Of a stretch of DNA of 64,000 bases, positions 1-7,271 are shown piece after piece. The translations under genes and the position numbers were made by a program. Position 1 is the first letter of the stretch. Each line of letters opens with the position of its first letter. The stretch spans positions 38,506 to 102,505 of the forward strand of contig NZ_QTTA01000024.1 in NCBI RefSeq assembly GCF_003730275.1. Reading direction: 5' to 3'. Source of the DNA: Brevundimonas halotolerans (GTDB lineage Bacteria > Pseudomonadota > Alphaproteobacteria > Caulobacterales > Caulobacteraceae). Below the pieces are notes generated by a model, which saw nothing but the letters and a program-made list of their open reading frames with translations, was not told the origin of the DNA and ran no database searches.

Positions 1-29
1 GGGGGCTGTCGCAGGTGCCAGACATGACA

Positions 30-61
30 GACCCCACCGGTGGGGGGATACCGGTGGGGTC
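30..61. repeat. 12-bp perfect inverted repeat (stem-loop)
   Basis: Arms at 30-41 (GACCCCACCGGT) and 50-61 are exact reverse complements around an 8-nt G-rich loop. No T-run follows on either strand, so it is not a classical intrinsic terminator. It may be a transcript 3' end or RNA-stability hairpin for the leftward gene at 117-254, or belong to a gene outside the window. Confidence 0.5.
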
Positions 62-69
62 CGACCTTC

Positions 70-101
70 ACGCCGAGCCCCGGAGGGCTCTACGCGGCGT
101 G
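70..101 (-). terminator. Possible stem-loop terminator after the entericidin gene
   Basis: Read on the minus strand, a 6-bp stem (GAGCCC/GGGCTC, 75-80 with 85-90) with a 4-nt loop is flanked by further partly complementary CGCCG/CGGCG. It starts about 15 bases after the stop codon of the leftward small lipoprotein gene. There is no U-tract, so its role as a terminator is tentative. Confidence 0.35.
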
Positions 102-116
102 GCTGTTCTGTAGCGT

Positions 117-254
117 TTAGTTGGCGGCGTCGTCGGCGGCTTCTTCCACGGCGCTGCCCGCAGCCTGGGTATCGCGGCCAACACCGGCGATGGTGTTGCA
201 GGCGGCGGTGGTCAGGGCGGCAGCGGCGGCGACCAGAATGAAAATCTTGCGCAT
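117..254 (-). CDS. ecnB-like: Entericidin A/B-family small lipoprotein
   Basis: This is a 45-residue protein. An N-terminal MRKIF and hydrophobic Ala-rich stretch ends in a lipobox TTAAC (Cys about residue 19), followed by the family-typical NTIAGVGRDTQAAGSAVE segment. That pattern fits a tiny lipidated, exported entericidin. A GAGGA ribosome binding site lies upstream of the ATG at 254. Entericidins are stress-induced lipoproteins, RpoS-controlled in E. coli and commonly in the general stress regulon of alphaproteobacteria. Here an EcfG-like promoter at 307-331 and the adjacent GSR operon support that. Its biochemical function (toxin, antidote or envelope lipoprotein) cannot be read from sequence. 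Confidence 0.85.
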   Translation of the reverse strand: MRKIFILVAAAAALTTAACNTIAGVGRDTQAAGSAVEEAADDAAN

Positions 255-306
255 GGGATCGGTCCTCGTTCAGGCGCCGCAGGGCGCGGGCGGTTACGAC
301 CTGAAT

Positions 307-331
307 AACTCCGCACACGCAGGCGGGTTCC
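307..331 (-). promoter_or_regulatory. Candidate EcfG promoter for the entericidin gene
   Basis: On the minus strand GGAAC (331-327), 16 bases, then AGTT (310-307) resembles the EcfG consensus GGAAC-N16-17-CGTT with one mismatch in the -10. It sits 53 bases upstream of the entericidin start, just after the kinase stop at 343, which suits a short 5' leader. Confidence 0.55.
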
Positions 332-342
332 CGCCCCGGGCG

Positions 343-2073
343 TCAGACGCTGGGGGTGACGAAGGTCATGCGGACACGGGTACCGCGCGGCGAGGCCGCC
401 AGCACCTCGGTTGACCCTCGCAGCTGTTTGGCAAAGGCCGTCATCAGGGTGCGCCCTACGCCGACCGGGTCGGCTTCCGACAGGCCGGGACCGTCGTCCT
501 CGACCTCCAGCACGCTGGTCTCGCCATCGACCGTGAAGCGGACGGTCAGGGTGCCACCCTTCTCCGCAAGCGCATGCTTCAGCGCGTTCGAGATCGCCTC
601 GACCAGCCACAGGGCCATGGGGGCCAGCTTGTCAGGGTCCATGATCAGGCTGTCGGCCTCGACCCGGCTTGAGACCGCCGGCCCGCGCCCGGCCTCGCTG
701 GCGACCAGCTGACCGACCAGATCGTGCAGGAAGACCGCTGCGTCGGCGTGGCGGATGTCGTCGCTCTGGTAGAGGGTCCGATAGATCAGGGCCAGCGCCG
801 AGATACGCTGTCGCGTATCGCCCAGCGCCATCTTTGCCGCGTCATCGCTGAGCGCCCTCTGCTGTAGGCTGAGCAGCGACGAAATGATCTGAAGGTTGTT
901 CTTCACCCGGTGGTGGATCTCGCGCATCAGCACGTCTTTTTCGGCCAGACTGTCCAGCAGCGACTGGTCGCGAATCGACACGGCCTCGGCCAGTCCGTCC
1001 AACGTCTCGGCCAGCACCCGGATTTCGGTCGGCGCATTGACGGCCTGGACGGGGCGGACTGTGAAACGGCCCCGGGTATAGAGGGCGGCGATACGCTCCA
1101 GATAATCCAGCCAGCGCACCACCACGCGCTCGGTGACAAGGATCACGGCGACAAAGGCTGTCATCCAGGCGGCGAGCGGCAGTAGAATCGAGCCGATCGG
1201 GTTCAGACGCGCCCAGGACAGCAGGCCGGGTGAGGGCGCGGCCAGCAGCACATAGACATCCTGGCCCGACATGGCCGAACCGGCATAGGCTCGCCGCTCT
1301 CCCCCGCTGTCGCGGGCCTCCAGCACCCGGTCGTCGCCGGCCCGCATTTCCTGGAACCACGTTGCCAGCCTGCCCCCGGGCTCCATGTCAAAGGCGGCCG
1401 GATCGGTGGCCACCAGAATCTGGCCTTCGCTATCCACAAGCGCCGCTTCTGACCCTTCCGGCAAGGCGGGGTCGCGGGTGTCGGGCTGGAGGGATTCAAG
1501 CGGAATGACAGCCGCCATGGCGCCGTCAAAGCGTCCCATGGGGCGCTCGACCCGAAGGCCCGTCACCAGAGCCGGAAAGTCGCGCTGGGCCCGCGACACG
1601 ACCCAGTCGCTGCCAGCCCGCAGGCGGACGAACCAGCCGCGTTGGGTGACGTCTACGCCGCGCAGTTCGCCAGCGCTGCAGACCACCTGACCAGTAGCGG
1701 TGTAGCGCACGATAGTTGAATAGCCGTCCAGCCGCTCCAGAAGTGCGCCCAGCCGCTCCTCACAGAAAGGAGAGCTGCCCTCAAATCTCAGAGCCTGAAG
1801 GAGAGTTGCGGCGCCCTCCAGCCGCGTGCGGGCGCCGACAGCGCTGCGTTCAGCGGCCAGTTGCAGATCGACCCGGCGCTCCTCGGCCTGCTCGCGAAAG
1901 TCCGCATCGACCTGCAAGGCGATCAGTACCAGAAAGGGCGCGAGGGCCAGAGCCATGGCCATGCCCAGACGGAACCGGATTCCTTGAAATTTAGCGCGTT
2001 TCAGTCCACGCCCGCCCGGGCGTCCGAAGGAACGGCCCAGGTGACGGCCAAGCGCGCGGCCCAGCCGTCCCAT
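343..2073 (-). CDS. phyK: Membrane sensor histidine kinase, HisKA_2 family (GSR-associated, PhyK-like)
   Basis: 576 residues. A transmembrane helix at about 36-54 and a second at about 293-313 flank a roughly 240-residue periplasmic region resembling a Cache-type sensor. After a linker comes a HisKA_2 phosphoacceptor block (REIHHRVKNNLQ, His at about 388), then a HATPase domain with N-box (EAISNALKH) and G-box (EVEDDGPGLS). Kinases of this class phosphorylate PhyR and so switch on the general stress response. The ATG at 2073 follows the ecfG stop by one base, so it is cotranscribed with nepR-ecfG. The sensed signal is unknown. The symbol rests on position and kinase family, not on a direct match to a characterised PhyK. 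Confidence 0.8.
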   Translation of the reverse strand: MGRLGRALGRHLGRSFGRPGGRGLKRAKFQGIRFRLGMAMALALAPFLVLIALQVDADFREQAEERRVDLQLAAERSAVGARTRLEGAATLLQALRFEGSSPFCEERLGALLERLDGYSTIVRYTATGQVVCSAGELRGVDVTQRGWFVRLRAGSDWVVSRAQRDFPALVTGLRVERPMGRFDGAMAAVIPLESLQPDTRDPALPEGSEAALVDSEGQILVATDPAAFDMEPGGRLATWFQEMRAGDDRVLEARDSGGERRAYAGSAMSGQDVYVLLAAPSPGLLSWARLNPIGSILLPLAAWMTAFVAVILVTERVVVRWLDYLERIAALYTRGRFTVRPVQAVNAPTEIRVLAETLDGLAEAVSIRDQSLLDSLAEKDVLMREIHHRVKNNLQIISSLLSLQQRALSDDAAKMALGDTRQRISALALIYRTLYQSDDIRHADAAVFLHDLVGQLVASEAGRGPAVSSRVEADSLIMDPDKLAPMALWLVEAISNALKHALAEKGGTLTVRFTVDGETSVLEVEDDGPGLSEADPVGVGRTLMTAFAKQLRGSTEVLAASPRGTRVRMTFVTPSV

Positions 2074-2074
2074 C

Positions 2075-2677
2075 TCAGGTGCTGTAGCCGCCGCTCAGAC
2101 GGTCCGCGGCCCCGAGGATCGAGGCCATGGCATCGCCGGCGGCCTTGCCGTCGCGGTCATAGCCGCCGCTTTCCAGAACGGCGAGCAACGCCTTGCGGGC
2201 GCGACTGACCCGGCTTTTGACCGTGCCGACGGCGCAGTCACAGATGGCAGCCGCTTCCTCATAGGCAAAGCCCCCGGCGCCGACCAGAATCAGCGCCTCG
2301 CGCTGCTCTTCGGGCAGAGAGGCCAGCGCCAGCCGCAGTTCGTCCAGCGCGACCGGGGCCTCGGGATTGTCGACGGCGACCAGCGTGCGCTCTGCTGCTT
2401 CCTGATCCAGCTGCGACTGGCGCCACGACCGGCGCTTGTCCGAATAGAACTGGTTGCGCAGGATCATGAAGGTCCAGGCCTTCATGTTGGTCCCCATCTG
2501 GAAGCTGGCCCGCGCATCCCACGCCTTGACCATGGCGTCCTGCGCCAGATCGTCGGCCGCGGTGGCGTCGCCGGTCAGCGTCCGGGCAAAGGCGCGCAGG
2601 TGCGGGATCAGGGCGACCAGCTCGACCTTGAACGCCTTGTCATCGGTCGAAGGGGGCTTGGGGGCAGCACCGCTCAT
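2075..2677 (-). CDS. ecfG: RNA polymerase sigma factor, EcfG family (general stress response)
   Basis: 200 residues with the two ECF sigma domains. Region 2 is seen as LIPHLRAFARTLTGD...ADDLAQDAMVKAWD and NMKAWTFMILRNQFYSDKRR. Region 4 is seen as ALASLPEEQREALILVG...YEEAAAICDCAVGTVKSRVSRAR. It directs RNA polymerase to GGAAC/CGTT promoters and is held inactive by NepR until phosphorylated PhyR sequesters NepR. Its ATG overlaps the nepR stop (ATGA at 2674-2677), implying translational coupling of sigma and anti-sigma factor. Called sigT in Caulobacter. Confidence 0.95.
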   Translation of the reverse strand: MSGAAPKPPSTDDKAFKVELVALIPHLRAFARTLTGDATAADDLAQDAMVKAWDARASFQMGTNMKAWTFMILRNQFYSDKRRSWRQSQLDQEAAERTLVAVDNPEAPVALDELRLALASLPEEQREALILVGAGGFAYEEAAAICDCAVGTVKSRVSRARKALLAVLESGGYDRDGKAAGDAMASILGAADRLSGGYST

Positions 2678-2874
2678 TCGCCACCTTCGCCCGACGCGCG
2701 GCTGTCCGCACGGCGCAGGATGTCGAGAAATTCGTCGGGGACCGGTTCATTGACCACCTCGTCGAAAATGTGCCGCAGCTTGACCCCGATGGCCTGCTGG
2801 CGAAGCCGTGCCTCTTCCAGATCTTCGGACCCGAGGTCCTCGATCGGCTGGCCGGGTTTGGATTTTTCAGTCAT
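2674..2874 (-). CDS. nepR: Anti-sigma factor NepR
   Basis: 66 residues from the ATG at 2874. The core RQQAIGVKLRHIFDEVVNEPVPDEFLDILRR is the conserved NepR helix pair that contacts EcfG and, alternatively, the sigma-like domain of PhyR. A reading frame continues upstream, but the start at 2874 gives the usual NepR length and keeps the EcfG promoter (2911-2935) outside the gene. It is first in the leftward operon nepR-ecfG-kinase and overlaps ecfG by 4 bases. Confidence 0.93.
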   Translation of the reverse strand: MTEKSKPGQPIEDLGSEDLEEARLRQQAIGVKLRHIFDEVVNEPVPDEFLDILRRADSRASGEGGE

Positions 2875-2910
2875 GAACGGCTGTCTGCCCCTTGAATGCC
2901 GGTCGTCATT

Positions 2911-2935
2911 AACGTCACCTTGCGCTGCGGGTTCC
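2911..2935 (-). promoter_or_regulatory. EcfG-dependent promoter of nepR-ecfG-kinase operon
   Basis: On the minus strand GGAAC (2935-2931), exactly 16 bases, then CGTT (2914-2911): a perfect match to the known EcfG/SigT consensus. It lies 37 bases upstream of the nepR ATG and implies positive autoregulation of the sigma factor operon. Confidence 0.9.
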
Positions 2936-2975
2936 TTCCTCCACGAGATTTCCCCGGGTGAAGGCCGCAAGGCAC

Positions 2976-3000
2976 GGAACCTTGGCTGTTAAGCGACGTT
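2976..3000 (+). promoter_or_regulatory. EcfG-dependent promoter of phyR
   Basis: GGAAC (2976-2980), 16 bases, CGTT (2997-3000): a second perfect EcfG consensus, divergent from the nepR promoter, with the two -35 elements 40 bases apart. It lies 72 bases upstream of the phyR start at 3072. Longer upstream starts for PhyR would place this promoter inside the gene, which argues against them. Confidence 0.9.
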
Positions 3001-3071
3001 CTGCCTGCTTGTCACCACCTGCGGACCGGTTTGTCCCGGCCGCAGAATCATTAGTCGGGAATGATAGCTCC

Positions 3072-3863
3072 ATGAGTCTGCTTGCCAGGTTGGCCCCTCA
3101 CCTTCCGTATGTCCGCCGTTACGCCCGTGCCCTGACCGGCGACCAGACCACCGGGGACAACTATGTACGGGTCGCGCTGGAGGCCCTCGCGGCCGGCGAG
3201 CAGCAGCTGTCCCAGGACATGACGCCGCGCGTCGCGCTCTATCACGTGTTCCACACCATCTGGGCCTCGACCGGGGCCCGGCTGGAAGGTCGCCCCGACG
3301 TTGAGAGCGGAGACGAAGCCTCGCGTCGGCTGATGCGTATCTCGCCGCGCTCGCGCCAGGCCTTTCTGCTGACCGCGCTCGAGGGCTTCACGCCGTCCGA
3401 GACCGCGCAAATTCTGGGCTCCGATGTGCCCTCGGTCGAATCGCTGATCAGCGAGGCCCAGTCCGACATCGATGCCGAGCTGGCGACCGACGTGCTGATC
3501 ATCGAGGACGAGGCCATCATCTCGGCCGACATCGAAAATCTGGTCAAGGATCTGGGCCACCGGGTCACGGCCACAGCCACCACCCATGACGAGGCCGTTG
3601 ATGCCGTCTCGCGGCACAAGCCGGGTCTGGTGCTGGCCGACATCCAGCTGGCCGACGGTTCGTCCGGGATCGATGCGGTCAAGGATATCCTGAAGGCCAT
3701 CGATGTGCCGGTGATCTTCATCACCGCCTTCCCGGAGCGCCTGCTGACCGGCGAGCGGCCCGAGCCGACCTTCCTGATCACCAAGCCGTTCCAGCCGGAA
3801 ACGGTCAAGGCCGCCATCAGCCAGGCGCTGTTCTTCCATCCGGGCCGCCGCGAGATCGCCTGA
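3072..3863 (+). CDS. phyR: Response regulator / anti-anti-sigma factor PhyR
   Basis: 263 residues. Residues 1 to about 130 form a sigma-factor mimic (LLARLAPHLPYVRRYARALTGD; SPRSRQAFLLTALEGFTPSE). Residues about 139-255 form a receiver domain with acidic pocket EDE (145-147), phosphoacceptor Asp at about 190 (VLADIQL), conserved Thr (FITAF) and Lys (ITKPF). When phosphorylated the sigma-like domain binds NepR and frees EcfG. The gene is divergent from nepR-ecfG, as is common in alphaproteobacteria. The ATG at 3072 begins at the first conserved residues. Confidence 0.95.
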   Translation: MSLLARLAPHLPYVRRYARALTGDQTTGDNYVRVALEALAAGEQQLSQDMTPRVALYHVFHTIWASTGARLEGRPDVESGDEASRRLMRISPRSRQAFLLTALEGFTPSETAQILGSDVPSVESLISEAQSDIDAELATDVLIIEDEAIISADIENLVKDLGHRVTATATTHDEAVDAVSRHKPGLVLADIQLADGSSGIDAVKDILKAIDVPVIFITAFPERLLTGERPEPTFLITKPFQPETVKAAISQALFFHPGRREIA

Positions 3864-3883
3864 CGAATTTTTCACCCGGCGCG

Positions 3884-3908
3884 GGAACCGGGGTCTTCGC
3901 TCTGCATT
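3884..3908 (+). promoter_or_regulatory. Near-consensus EcfG promoter for the downstream sRNA
   Basis: GGAAC (3884-3888), 16 bases, CATT (3905-3908) differs from the EcfG consensus by one base in the -10. It lies 21 bases after the phyR stop and just upstream of a structured, terminator-ended RNA, predicting a start near 3914-3917. Confidence 0.65.
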
Positions 3909-3914
3909 CTTGAT

Positions 3915-4031
3915 ATGCGGAGGCAGCGACGCCCCCCCGACAATGACCGGTTCACTCCGGTCAGCTGCCTCCGCGCCTCATCTCGATGATGCCTTTGAAG
4001 GCGGACCGTTTGCGGTCCGCCTTCATTTTTT
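3915..4031 (+). ncRNA. gsrN: Probable GsrN-type general-stress small RNA
   Basis: The interval lacks a credible protein but has strong RNA structure. An 11-bp perfect stem pairs 3917-3927 with 3964-3974. It encloses an unpaired C-rich stretch with seven consecutive C (3932-3938) and a 7-bp hairpin (3944-3950/3957-3963). An 11-bp hairpin and T-run (3998-4031) ends it. Size is about 115 nt, with an EcfG-like promoter directly upstream. In Caulobacter, GsrN is a SigT-driven sRNA encoded near the GSR regulators, and its C-rich 5' loop base-pairs with target leaders such as katG. Position, promoter, C-rich loop and terminator agree with that, but primary-sequence homology was not tested. Confidence 0.75.
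3998..4031 (+). terminator. Rho-independent terminator of the sRNA
   Basis: An 11-bp perfect stem (3998-4008 with 4013-4023), a 4-nt loop TTTG, then CATTTTTTT. This is the clearest intrinsic terminator in the window. It ends the candidate sRNA and would also stop read-through from phyR before the oxidoreductase at 4129. Confidence 0.9.
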
Positions 4032-4128
4032 TGTGCCCATATCGGCCCTGCCCCTCGACAAGCTGTGCCCCTCGGCCATGATGTCGGTCCATAAAGAAAA
4101 CGCATAGCGAGACATCAGGAGGTCGATC

Positions 4129-5145
4129 ATGACGCGCACCAATCGCCAATGGGTTCTTCGCCGCCGGCCGCAGGGCCTGATCCAGGACGGCGACCTTGAA
4201 CTGGTTGAAAGCCCCGTCGCAGACCCCGGTGATGGCGAGGTTCTGGTCCGCACCATCTATCTGTCGCTGGACCCGACCAACCGCACATGGATGAACGACT
4301 CCGAGGGCTATCTGCCGCCCGTCGGTCTGGGCGACGTCATGCGGGGTCTGACTCTGGGCGTGGTCGAGGCGACCCGCTCGGACCGCTTCAAGGAAGGCGA
4401 TCTGGTTATGCCCATGTCGGGCGGCTGGGCCGACTATGCTGTCGTTCCCGACAGCCAGCTGCGTCCTGTGCATCGCTTCCCCGGTCTGCCGCTGACGGCC
4501 AATCTGTCGGTGCTGGGCATGACCGGCCTGACCGCCTGGGCGGGCGTCACCGATGTCCTGCGGCCCGAGCCCGGCCAGACCATGGTCATCTCGGCTGCGG
4601 CCGGCGCCGTCGGCTCGATTGCCGGCCAGATCGCCAAACAGAAGGGCGCCCGCGTGATCGGCATCGCCGGGGGCGCCGACAAGGGCCGCTGGCTGACCGA
4701 GGAACTCGGCTTCGACGCCGCCATCGACTACAAGAATGAGGATGTGGGCGAGGCGCTGGACCGTCTGGCCCCGGACGGCATCGACCTCAATTTCGAGAAC
4801 GTCGGCGGCGACATCATGATCGCGGTCTGGAACCGGCTGAACACCCACGCGCGCATGGCCGTGTGCGGCCTGATCTCGGCCTATAACGCCACGCGCATGC
4901 CGCCCTCGCCGAACTTCTCGCGGATCATCACCCACCGGCTGGAGGTGCGCGGCTTCCTCGTGCTCGACTATGCCCCTCGCGCGCGCGAGATGGTGGCCGA
5001 GGTCGGGCCCTGGCTGGCCGACGGGCGGGTGAAGTGGAAGGTCCACGTCGATCACGGGCTGGAAGGCGCCGTCCAGTCGCTCAACCGCTTGTTCACCGGC
5101 GATCATGACGGCAAACTGCTGGTGCGTGTCTCCGAAGAGCCGTAG
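4129..5145 (+). CDS. NADP-dependent oxidoreductase, MDR superfamily (zinc-independent)
   Basis: 338 residues. The N-terminus (NRQWVLRRRPQGLIQDGDLELVE) and SLDPTNRTWMND are typical of the leukotriene B4 dehydrogenase / CurA-like branch. The Rossmann dinucleotide motif is AAAGAVGSIAGQIAK, followed by GIAGGADKGRWLTEELGFDAAIDYK and NFENVGGDI. Zinc-ligand Cys residues of classical alcohol dehydrogenases are absent. It probably reduces alpha,beta-unsaturated carbonyls with NADPH in the cytoplasm; the substrate is unknown. A strong AGGAGG site precedes the ATG. The next gene follows 30 bases later and is probably cotranscribed. Confidence 0.88.
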   Translation: MTRTNRQWVLRRRPQGLIQDGDLELVESPVADPGDGEVLVRTIYLSLDPTNRTWMNDSEGYLPPVGLGDVMRGLTLGVVEATRSDRFKEGDLVMPMSGGWADYAVVPDSQLRPVHRFPGLPLTANLSVLGMTGLTAWAGVTDVLRPEPGQTMVISAAAGAVGSIAGQIAKQKGARVIGIAGGADKGRWLTEELGFDAAIDYKNEDVGEALDRLAPDGIDLNFENVGGDIMIAVWNRLNTHARMAVCGLISAYNATRMPPSPNFSRIITHRLEVRGFLVLDYAPRAREMVAEVGPWLADGRVKWKVHVDHGLEGAVQSLNRLFTGDHDGKLLVRVSEEP

Positions 5146-5175
5146 CGCCCGGCGTCAGAAAAGGCAGGGTCCCTG

Positions 5176-5601
5176 ATGAGCGAAGCCGAGGCGACCGACC
5201 CCTTCCGGGTCTGTTTCGAGGACCTGTCGGTGGGTCAGGTCATACCGCTGGGTGCCTGCACGGTGGACGCCGAGTCCCTGAGCGGCTTCGTTGCCACGTT
5301 CGCGCCCCGCTGGCCGGTTGAGGCCGGCGCCCCTCCGGCCATGGTCTATGCCCTGTGGACGCGGCTGTTCGCGGAAAAGTCCAGCCACTGGGCCCAGACC
5401 AAGGTGCTGGCCGTCGATGGCCTGCGCTATATGCGTGATCCGCCGGCGGGTGAGCTGCTGCGCGGCCGCATGACCGTCATGGGCAAGGACCCGGTGGGCG
5501 ACGACAAGGGCATTGTCATCGCCCAGCACGACCTGCTGGACGAGGGCGGGCGGCTGGTCTTTTCCTGCCTGACCCGCGCCCTGTTTACCCGCCGCGCCTG
5601 A
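5176..5601 (+). CDS. Hotdog-fold (MaoC-like) domain protein
   Basis: 141 residues. The opening FRVCFEDLSVGQVIPLG resembles the start of MaoC-type acyl dehydratase/hotdog proteins. The later LRYMRDPPAGELLRGRMTVMGKDPVGDDKGIV and ending FSCLTRALFTRR fit the beta strands of that fold. I do not see the full MaoC catalytic Asp/His pair, so activity is uncertain. It follows the oxidoreductase by 30 bases, suggesting a shared role in acyl or enoyl substrate metabolism. A bidirectional terminator follows. Confidence 0.6.
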   Translation: MSEAEATDPFRVCFEDLSVGQVIPLGACTVDAESLSGFVATFAPRWPVEAGAPPAMVYALWTRLFAEKSSHWAQTKVLAVDGLRYMRDPPAGELLRGRMTVMGKDPVGDDKGIVIAQHDLLDEGGRLVFSCLTRALFTRRA

Positions 5602-5605
5602 CGCA

Positions 5606-5647
5606 CGAAAACGCCCGACCCGGCGGACCGGATCGGGCGCTCGTTTT
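5606..5647. terminator. Bidirectional terminator between convergent genes
   Basis: Stem CGCCCGA(C)CCGG (5612-5623) pairs with CCGG(A)TCGGGCG (5628-5639) with one mismatch and a CGGA loop. It is flanked by AAAACG on the left and CGTTTT on the right, so each strand ends in a short U-tract. It lies between the rightward gene ending at 5601 and the leftward gene ending at 5666. Confidence 0.8.
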
Positions 5648-5665
5648 ACCTAAGCCCCGTCAGGC

Positions 5666-6625
5666 CTACTGGACGCGTTCGACCGTAAAGCCGCGCTGCT
5701 CCAGCAGGGCCTGGACACTGTCATCGCCGGCCAGGTGGGCGGCACCGACGGCGATGAAGATCACGCCCTCGCCGTCCATCATGGTGTCGATCTGGCCGGC
5801 CCAGTTGGCGTTCCGCTTGACCAGAAGGTTCTGGTAGAATTCCTCGCCCTCGGCCCGCATCTGGGTGACGCCGATCTCTTCCAGGGTCTCGACATCGCCG
5901 ACCGCCCAGGCGTCGACCAGACGGTCCAGCTCGACGGTGGCATTCTCATAGTCGCTGAGCACCGAGCGCAGGAAGGCCATCTGGGCATCCTCGGACATGC
6001 CGGACAGGATCTGCAGCTGCTCCTCGATCGTCTCCAGACCGTCGATCGGCTTGCCGGCTTCCAGAGCGCGGGCGCGCAGCACCAGCTCGACACCCGATTC
6101 CGGATCGTATCCGGCCTTGGTCAGCGGGGCCATCGACAGGGTCAGGGCCGCCAGCCACGGCCGCATGGGCTCGAATGCCGGACCGGTCAGCCCCATGGCC
6201 TCGGCCGCCGTGTTCAGCTGGCTCTGCTCGGTAGCGTTCAGACGGCTGGAGAGGGGCGTTTCCATGTCGATGCCGTAGCGCTGGATCAGCGGCATGGCCG
6301 CAGCCTGGTCATCGGGGTTCTCGATCTCGAACCAGATCTGGTCGGCACTGTCGAAGGCCTGATTGACGACCGGCGAGCTCCAGACGGTCTCGGGCCGCAG
6401 CAGATGCACCGTGCCGAACAGATAGATGGTCGAGTCGGCATCGCGCAGCACCCACAGGGCAGGCTTGCCGGCCTGCGCCGCGGCGTCCTGGGCCATGGCC
6501 GGAGCGGGCGCCCCGGCGATGACGGCGAGGCCGAGACCGAGGCCGAGCGCGGCCGCGGCGGCCGTGCCCATCAGGCGGCGGCCAAAGGCGAGGGTCGAGG
6601 TCTTCAGGTGTTCAAGCGTGGTCAT
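5666..6625 (-). CDS. TraB/GumN family exported protein
   Basis: 319 residues with a long signal peptide (hydrophobic about 18-40, cleavage near APAMAQ/DAAA). The mature start KPALWVLRDADSTIYLFGTVHLLRPET carries the GTVHL motif of the TraB/GumN (Tiki-like) family. A second conserved element is FIAVGAAHLAGDDSVQALLEQRGFTVERV at the C-terminus. Members are putative metalloproteases or uncharacterised periplasmic proteins. The ATG at 6625 is preceded by AAAGGA. Monocistronic by spacing; function unproven. Confidence 0.85.
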   Translation of the reverse strand: MTTLEHLKTSTLAFGRRLMGTAAAAALGLGLGLAVIAGAPAPAMAQDAAAQAGKPALWVLRDADSTIYLFGTVHLLRPETVWSSPVVNQAFDSADQIWFEIENPDDQAAAMPLIQRYGIDMETPLSSRLNATEQSQLNTAAEAMGLTGPAFEPMRPWLAALTLSMAPLTKAGYDPESGVELVLRARALEAGKPIDGLETIEEQLQILSGMSEDAQMAFLRSVLSDYENATVELDRLVDAWAVGDVETLEEIGVTQMRAEGEEFYQNLLVKRNANWAGQIDTMMDGEGVIFIAVGAAHLAGDDSVQALLEQRGFTVERVQ

Positions 6626-6686
6626 GGGTCGATCCTTTCATGATCGGGAGGGGAAGTCGAAAAGGGTTGGAGGAAGAGTTCGGGCG

Positions 6687-7268
6687 CTATTTCAGTCCGC
6701 GCCGGGCGCCGGCCACGGCCGAGGCGACCATGTAGACGGCCATCATGATGCCGATCATGCCCCAGGCGGTGATGCCCTCGACAAGACCCAGCCGTTCCGA
6801 GGCGGCATAGACGAACAGCGCCAGTTGCAGGACCCAGAAGGCCAGCGCGCCCGTCTCGACCATCACCCGCCGCAACATCTCGTCGGCCTGGCGGAACATC
6901 ATCACATTGGCGACGGTCTGGATGGCCAGCAGGCCGAGGACGATGGCCATGGAGACCTCGGCCGACAGCCAGTTCGTCCCGTAGATCGGCACGATCAGGA
7001 CGATCCCGGCCAGGGTCAGCACCAGAATCTGCAGCAGGCCGCAGCCTTTCGGGACCTCAGTGGGACGCAAGGCAAGGATGCCGCCCATCACCACGCCCAT
7101 ACCGATCAGCACCACCCCGACGAACAGGTTCAACGCGTCGTCGGCGGGCAGGGCCGCGGCATCGATAAAGCGGGCCGTTGCGGCTCCGACCGCGGCCCCG
7201 ATGAGGGCCAGCAGGACCAGTCCACCGATCTTGAGAGCCGGGTGGAGCGTGCGTTCATCGGACGTCAT
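6687..7268 (-). CDS. Integral membrane protein of unknown function, third gene of the XRE operon
   Basis: 193 residues with five or six hydrophobic helices (about 12-32, 47-66, 81-98, 106-122, 140-157, 167-186). I do not recognise a specific family; it resembles the small multi-helix proteins often encoded beside YozG-type regulators. The start at 7268 follows the regulator's stop (7272) by three bases, so the two are cotranscribed. Absence of catalytic motifs suggests a sensor or partner of the regulator, but that is inference. Confidence 0.75.
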   Translation of the reverse strand: MTSDERTLHPALKIGGLVLLALIGAAVGAATARFIDAAALPADDALNLFVGVVLIGMGVVMGGILALRPTEVPKGCGLLQILVLTLAGIVLIVPIYGTNWLSAEVSMAIVLGLLAIQTVANVMMFRQADEMLRRVMVETGALAFWVLQLALFVYAASERLGLVEGITAWGMIGIMMAVYMVASAVAGARRGLK

Positions 7269-7271
7269 GGA

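Noticed and set aside
30..61. Perfect inverted repeat at the left edge as an intrinsic terminator
   Set aside because: No T-run on either side; reported only as a stem-loop.
2958..3072. A longer PhyR start at 2958
   Set aside because: It would put the perfect EcfG promoter (2976-3000) inside the gene, and the added residues do not match PhyR.
3910..4107. A 65-codon open frame across the sRNA region
   Set aside because: No ribosome-binding site, no family resemblance, and it reads through an intrinsic terminator; RNA structure explains the region better.
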